The translations under genes and the position numbers were made by a program. This document shows positions 5,519 through 8,414 of a DNA stretch of 8,414 nt, piece after piece. The notes under the pieces were generated by a model. It saw nothing but the letters and a program-made list of their open reading frames with translations. It made no database searches and had not been told where the DNA came from. The first letter of the stretch is position 1. The number at the start of each line of letters is the position of its first letter. The stretch comes from an uncultured Prevotella sp. GTDB lineage: Bacteria > Bacteroidota > Bacteroidia > Bacteroidales > Bacteroidaceae. The stretch spans positions 1-8,414 of the forward strand of contig UQHJ01000090.1 of the NCBI GenBank assembly GCA_900540885.1, written 5' to 3'.

Positions 5519-5596
5519 TTTTACGATTTAAGGTTATGAGTTTATAAAGTTAGTACATGATGTAACTTTATAACCTCATAACCTTAAATCGTAAAA
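5519..5596 (-). terminator. 34-bp inverted repeat after the helicase gene
   Basis: Bases 5519-5552 pair with 5563-5596 over 34 positions with one mismatch (5541/5574), leaving the 10-base loop GTACATGATG. It begins 20 bases past the helicase stop codon on the minus strand, the usual place for a terminator of the permease-helicase unit. No T run follows the stem directly, so it is not a textbook intrinsic terminator; it may act as an mRNA 3' stabiliser or be a repeat element. Confidence 0.6.
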
Positions 5597-5615
5597 TCGA
5601 ATGAGAGAACACACC

Positions 5616-7064
5616 TTATACGTTATTTTGTGCTGTCCAATTCACCAAATAAATGCGTTCTGTAGTGCGCGTGAAGGCTGTATAGAACCAGCGTAAGTAG
5701 GCATTGCCTGTTGTGCCTTCGGGGATAAAACCTTGGTCAACGTAAACGCGTGCCCATTGGCCGCCTTGTGCTTTATGACAAGTAACAGCGTAGGCATACT
5801 TGATTTGTAATGCATTGTAATAAGGGTCTTGACGCAGTGCCTTCATGCGATCCTTCTTGAGAGGAATATGTTGATAGTCTTCCAACACCCGTTCGTAAAG
5901 TTGATTGCTCTCCTCACGTGTCAGCGAGGGCGACTCCGATTGTAAGGTGCTCAGCAGTACTCGACAGTCTAATTCAAAGTCATCGTAATCGGCAAAGCGC
6001 AGTGTAGCATCGGCAAATCGAAATCCATACTGTTCGTGTACATTGCGTATGCGCACGACTTCGGCCGTGTCGCCATTGGCGATAAAATCAATGGGCATGC
6101 GTTCGTCCTTTCCTAATGATTTCGCACATTCAGCCGTCCAGAAGTAATTGTTCTTAACCGCCATAATCAAGTCGCTTCGTGTCAGTTCTTCTTCGCGGTC
6201 AAATATGCGTGAACGTATACCATTGTTATAAATGTTGGCACGTTTGTTTGACCGTGTAACCACAATGACATTGTCCGCTCCGAAACTTTGATAATCGCTT
6301 ACCAAACTTTCAATTAATTCATTGCCAGGTAAGGCGCGCACTTCCCCCTTGGGGGCGGTGTGAATAGGCGGTATGCCCTCAAATCCCTCGTTCAGTAAAT
6401 TGCGCAATAAGGTAGCTCCCGAAAGTACATCGCTCTCACTACTTTGGCGTACCACTTCGGTTAAGTCGGCACTTCCTACTAAAAGTCCGTAACGTTGCAG
6501 TACGTCATTACGCAGAGCGGGGCTATCTTCTTCGCCCACTGGGGGCAACTGTGCTGTATCGCCCACCAGGAGGAGGCGACAGCCCTCACCAGAATAGACG
6601 TAGCGTATCAAGTCGTCCAATAGTTCACCTGTGCCAAAGAGGGAATCGCCCATGCTGCCCACGCCACTGCTTATCATCGAAGCTTCGTCGACGACAAAGA
6701 GGGCATGACGCAATTTGTTAAAGCCTAACGAAAAGCGCGTACCTTCACCTTGAAAGGTTTGCTGTCGGTAGATGATACGATGAATCGTGTAGGCTGGTAC
6801 CCCCGCATGATGAGAGAATACCTTCGCTGCGCGTCCAGTAGGAGCCAGTAGTACCACTTCTCGCTTGAGCATGCGCATCACCTTTACCAATGCACCCACC
6901 AACGATGTCTTACCCGTACCGGCATAGCCTCGCAAGATACAGGCAACATCGGCTCGCGGCGTAGTGACAAAGTGGGCCAACAACGTTGCAGCGCGCTCCT
7001 GAGTGGGCGTAAACGGATGGCTAAACGTTTGGGCGATAAGGTCAAATATTTCGTCGTTGAGCAT
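5616..7064 (-). CDS. RecD/Pif1-like ATP-dependent DNA helicase
   Basis: A superfamily 1B-type helicase of 482 residues, predicted to use ATP to unwind DNA in the cytoplasm during repair or recombination. Motifs appear in order: Walker A GYAGTGKT (46-53), motif Ia LLAPTGRAA (72-80), Walker B VVDEAS (124-129), motif III LVGDTAQLPPVG (166-177), and the UvrD_C_2-type C-terminal motifs AVTCHKAQGGQW (426-437) and YTAFTRTTERIYLVNW (461-476). All catalytic motifs are intact. It is much shorter than RecD2 (over 700 residues) and lacks that protein's N-terminal region, as is usual for the stand-alone Bacteroidota form; no recB or recC is in the window. The ATG at 7064 is preferred: it follows AGAGGA, whereas the longer frame from a TTG at 7085 begins inside the octamer repeat. 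It lies 53 bases downstream of the permease gene, on the same strand. Confidence 0.9.
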   Translation of the reverse strand: MLNDEIFDLIAQTFSHPFTPTQERAATLLAHFVTTPRADVACILRGYAGTGKTSLVGALVKVMRMLKREVVLLAPTGRAAKVFSHHAGVPAYTIHRIIYRQQTFQGEGTRFSLGFNKLRHALFVVDEASMISSGVGSMGDSLFGTGELLDDLIRYVYSGEGCRLLLVGDTAQLPPVGEEDSPALRNDVLQRYGLLVGSADLTEVVRQSSESDVLSGATLLRNLLNEGFEGIPPIHTAPKGEVRALPGNELIESLVSDYQSFGADNVIVVTRSNKRANIYNNGIRSRIFDREEELTRSDLIMAVKNNYFWTAECAKSLGKDERMPIDFIANGDTAEVVRIRNVHEQYGFRFADATLRFADYDDFELDCRVLLSTLQSESPSLTREESNQLYERVLEDYQHIPLKKDRMKALRQDPYYNALQIKYAYAVTCHKAQGGQWARVYVDQGFIPEGTTGNAYLRWFYTAFTRTTERIYLVNWTAQNNV

Positions 7065-7078
7065 TTTTCCTCTTTTTT

Positions 7079-7110
7079 GAGTCAACTCGTCAACTTGTTA
7101 ACTTGTCAAC
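7079..7110 (-). repeat. Tandem octamer array GTTRACNN, 4 copies
   Basis: On the minus strand four 8-base units follow each other: GTTGACAA, GTTAACAA, GTTGACGA, GTTGACTC. This is the same family as the ten-unit array at 1800-1879, on the opposite strand, but again oriented with GTTRAC reading toward the start of the downstream gene, here the helicase. It occupies most of the 53-base gap between permease and helicase. A T7 run (7117-7111) separates it from the permease stop. Confidence 0.85.
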
Positions 7111-7117
7111 AAAAAAA

Positions 7118-8332
7118 TCAATGAACTTTAGCCGCATACGCAGCGATTACTATAAAGCAAACTAAGGGTACACTAAAGGCCAAAGCCATGGAAACGTTGT
7201 CGGCTATTAAGCCCATTAGCACTGGAGCAATGGCTCCGCCCACAATGCTCATGATTAAAAAGGAAGAGGCTAATTTGGTATGTACGCCCACTCCGTGTAA
7301 CGAAAGGGCAAAGATAGTGGGGAACATAATGCTTTCACATAGATAGCACACTAAGAAGGCGATGATCCCCAATGTTCCAGCTCCTGTTAGTAACACGGCC
7401 ATAGCCAATGCTGCGCCAATGGCACAATAGAGCAATACGCGCTCTGCCGCAATGCGCGACATGAGCCAACTTCCGCCCATACGACCTAACATAAATAAGC
7501 CCATGCCACCAAAACCTAATAAGAGGGAGGCATTGACATTGCTTATGCTTGCATTTTCAGTGACATAGTTGATGAAAAAGCTATTAATACCCGTCTGTGC
7601 AGCTACGTACATAAATAAAGCAAAGAGGCCAAATACAAAGTTGCGATGTTGCCACAGAGAAGTCTGGCTCTTAGAAGCGTCAGTAGGAGCATCAGCCGTT
7701 TCTGCTACTTCAGGTAATTTAACCCGAACGAAGATGAGTGCCACGCACAGCACGATAATGCCTATCACCGCATAGGGTATAGCGATACTGCTTTGGCTAC
7801 TGCCTGCTGCGAAGGCGAACTGTCCGCCTACCAATGGACCTACAATCCAACCCAAGCCATTGAACGATTGGGAAAGGTTGATGCGTCGCGCTGCTCCTTC
7901 TTCATTGCCCAACACGGTGACGTAAGGATTGGCAGCTGTCTCTAAGCATGTAAGTCCGCAGCCAATGATGAATAGTGAGAAGAGAAAGAATGGAAACGAG
8001 AGCAGTTGTCCACCAGGTATAAAGAGCAAGGCACCTACTCCGTAGAGTAATAGTCCTGCGATTACTCCCATGCGGTAGCCAAATCGCTTAATAACTTGTC
8101 CAGCGGGCAGAGCCATTAAGAAGTAACCGCCATATACGACAGCTTGTACTAAGGCTGACTCCGTCTTACCAATGTGCATCGTCTCTTGAAAGTGCTTATT
8201 CAGCACGTCGAGTATGCTATGGGCAAAGCCCCATAAGAAGAATAAGGTCGTAACCAAGACAAACGGCCAAAAGTAGTCATTACCATCAGTCGTTCGAAAG
8301 AGTGAATGCTTTTGTTTTTTCATAAGGGTCAT
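7118..8332 (-). CDS. FucP-family sugar:proton symporter (MFS permease)
   Basis: A 404-residue inner-membrane transporter of the major facilitator superfamily with about 12 hydrophobic segments. The family signature is clear: WGFAHSILDVLNKHFQ in helix 1 (34-49, with Asp42) and GLTCLETAANPYVTVLG in helix 4 (126-142, with Glu131), which correspond to the acidic residues used for proton coupling and sugar binding in E. coli FucP. LSQSFNGLGWIVGP (153-166) and QTGINSF (246-252) also fit. Substrate cannot be told from sequence: fucose, glucose, galactose or another hexose are all possible. Length is normal. Two starts are possible: ATG at 8332 and ATG at 8323 three codons later. It is upstream of the helicase on the same strand. 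The promoter is not visible; the bases before the start are a 15-bp tandem array. Confidence 0.9.
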   Translation of the reverse strand: MTLMKKQKHSLFRTTDGNDYFWPFVLVTTLFFLWGFAHSILDVLNKHFQETMHIGKTESALVQAVVYGGYFLMALPAGQVIKRFGYRMGVIAGLLLYGVGALLFIPGGQLLSFPFFLFSLFIIGCGLTCLETAANPYVTVLGNEEGAARRINLSQSFNGLGWIVGPLVGGQFAFAAGSSQSSIAIPYAVIGIIVLCVALIFVRVKLPEVAETADAPTDASKSQTSLWQHRNFVFGLFALFMYVAAQTGINSFFINYVTENASISNVNASLLLGFGGMGLFMLGRMGGSWLMSRIAAERVLLYCAIGAALAMAVLLTGAGTLGIIAFLVCYLCESIMFPTIFALSLHGVGVHTKLASSFLIMSIVGGAIAPVLMGLIADNVSMALAFSVPLVCFIVIAAYAAKVH

Positions 8333-8341
8333 TAATTTTTG

Positions 8342-8414
8342 TTAGTACTCTACTACTTAGTACTCTACTACTTAGTACTCTACTACTTAGTACTCTACTA
8401 CTTAGTACTCTACT
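8342..8414. repeat. 15-bp tandem repeat before the permease gene, runs off the window
   Basis: The unit TTAGTACTCTACTAC repeats four full times without a mismatch (8342-8401) and continues for 13 bases to the window edge. It contains the palindrome AGTACT. Nine bases separate it from the permease start codon at 8332, so it forms the leader or promoter region of that gene. The full length is unknown because the window ends in it. Confidence 0.9.

Noticed and set aside
7065..7085. Helicase start at TTG 7085
   Set aside because: It lies inside the octamer repeat, uses a rare start codon and adds seven residues; the ATG at 7064 has an AGAGGA before it.

Overview
The window looks like a chromosomal segment of a Bacteroidota bacterium, most likely order Bacteroidales and probably a Prevotella-like genus. 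The grounds are the gene families present (an outer-membrane DUF5686 protein with a carboxypeptidase-regulatory-like domain, a FucP-type sugar permease, a RecD/Pif1-like helicase), promoter boxes close to the Bacteroidetes TTTG / TAnnTTTG consensus, A-rich start regions with little Shine-Dalgarno signal, and long AT-rich hairpins with short tandem repeats between genes. The genus is a guess; the phylum is well supported.

Layout. Bases 1-379 hold no gene: a REP-like inverted repeat (1-101), then a probable promoter and leader hairpin for the first gene. A plus-strand myo-inositol-1-phosphate synthase (380-1672) ends at a strong hairpin terminator. Bases 1673-2046 hold that terminator, ten copies of an octamer GTTRACRR, a candidate promoter, and an ATTTGCAC-type array that reaches the start codon of the next gene. 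That plus-strand gene (2047-4644) encodes an 865-residue outer-membrane protein. Bases 4645-5060 lie between convergent genes and contain a perfect 41-bp inverted repeat, a 23-bp tandem repeat, and a branched RNA terminator for the minus-strand gene beyond. Three minus-strand genes follow in window order: a small zinc-ribbon/membrane protein (5061-5312), a RecD-like helicase (5616-7064) and a sugar permease (7118-8332). The 303-base gap 5313-5615 holds the small gene's promoter and leader plus a 34-bp inverted repeat behind the helicase gene. The window ends inside a 15-bp tandem array upstream of the permease.

How the genes relate. Permease and helicase are co-directional, 53 bp apart, and may be co-transcribed, though no functional link is evident. 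The inositol phosphate synthase is expected to convert glucose-6-phosphate to the inositol precursor of inositol lipids, but no lipid-assembly gene is in the window. The five genes look like ordinary core genes of the group; no phage, plasmid, CRISPR or defence system is visible.

The unusual content is non-coding or regulatory: the same octamer array placed in the same orientation before two unrelated genes, REP/BIME-like nested palindromes, a three-way-junction RNA ending in six U, and a G8 tract inside the small gene where a one-base change either way would separate the zinc ribbon from the membrane segment.
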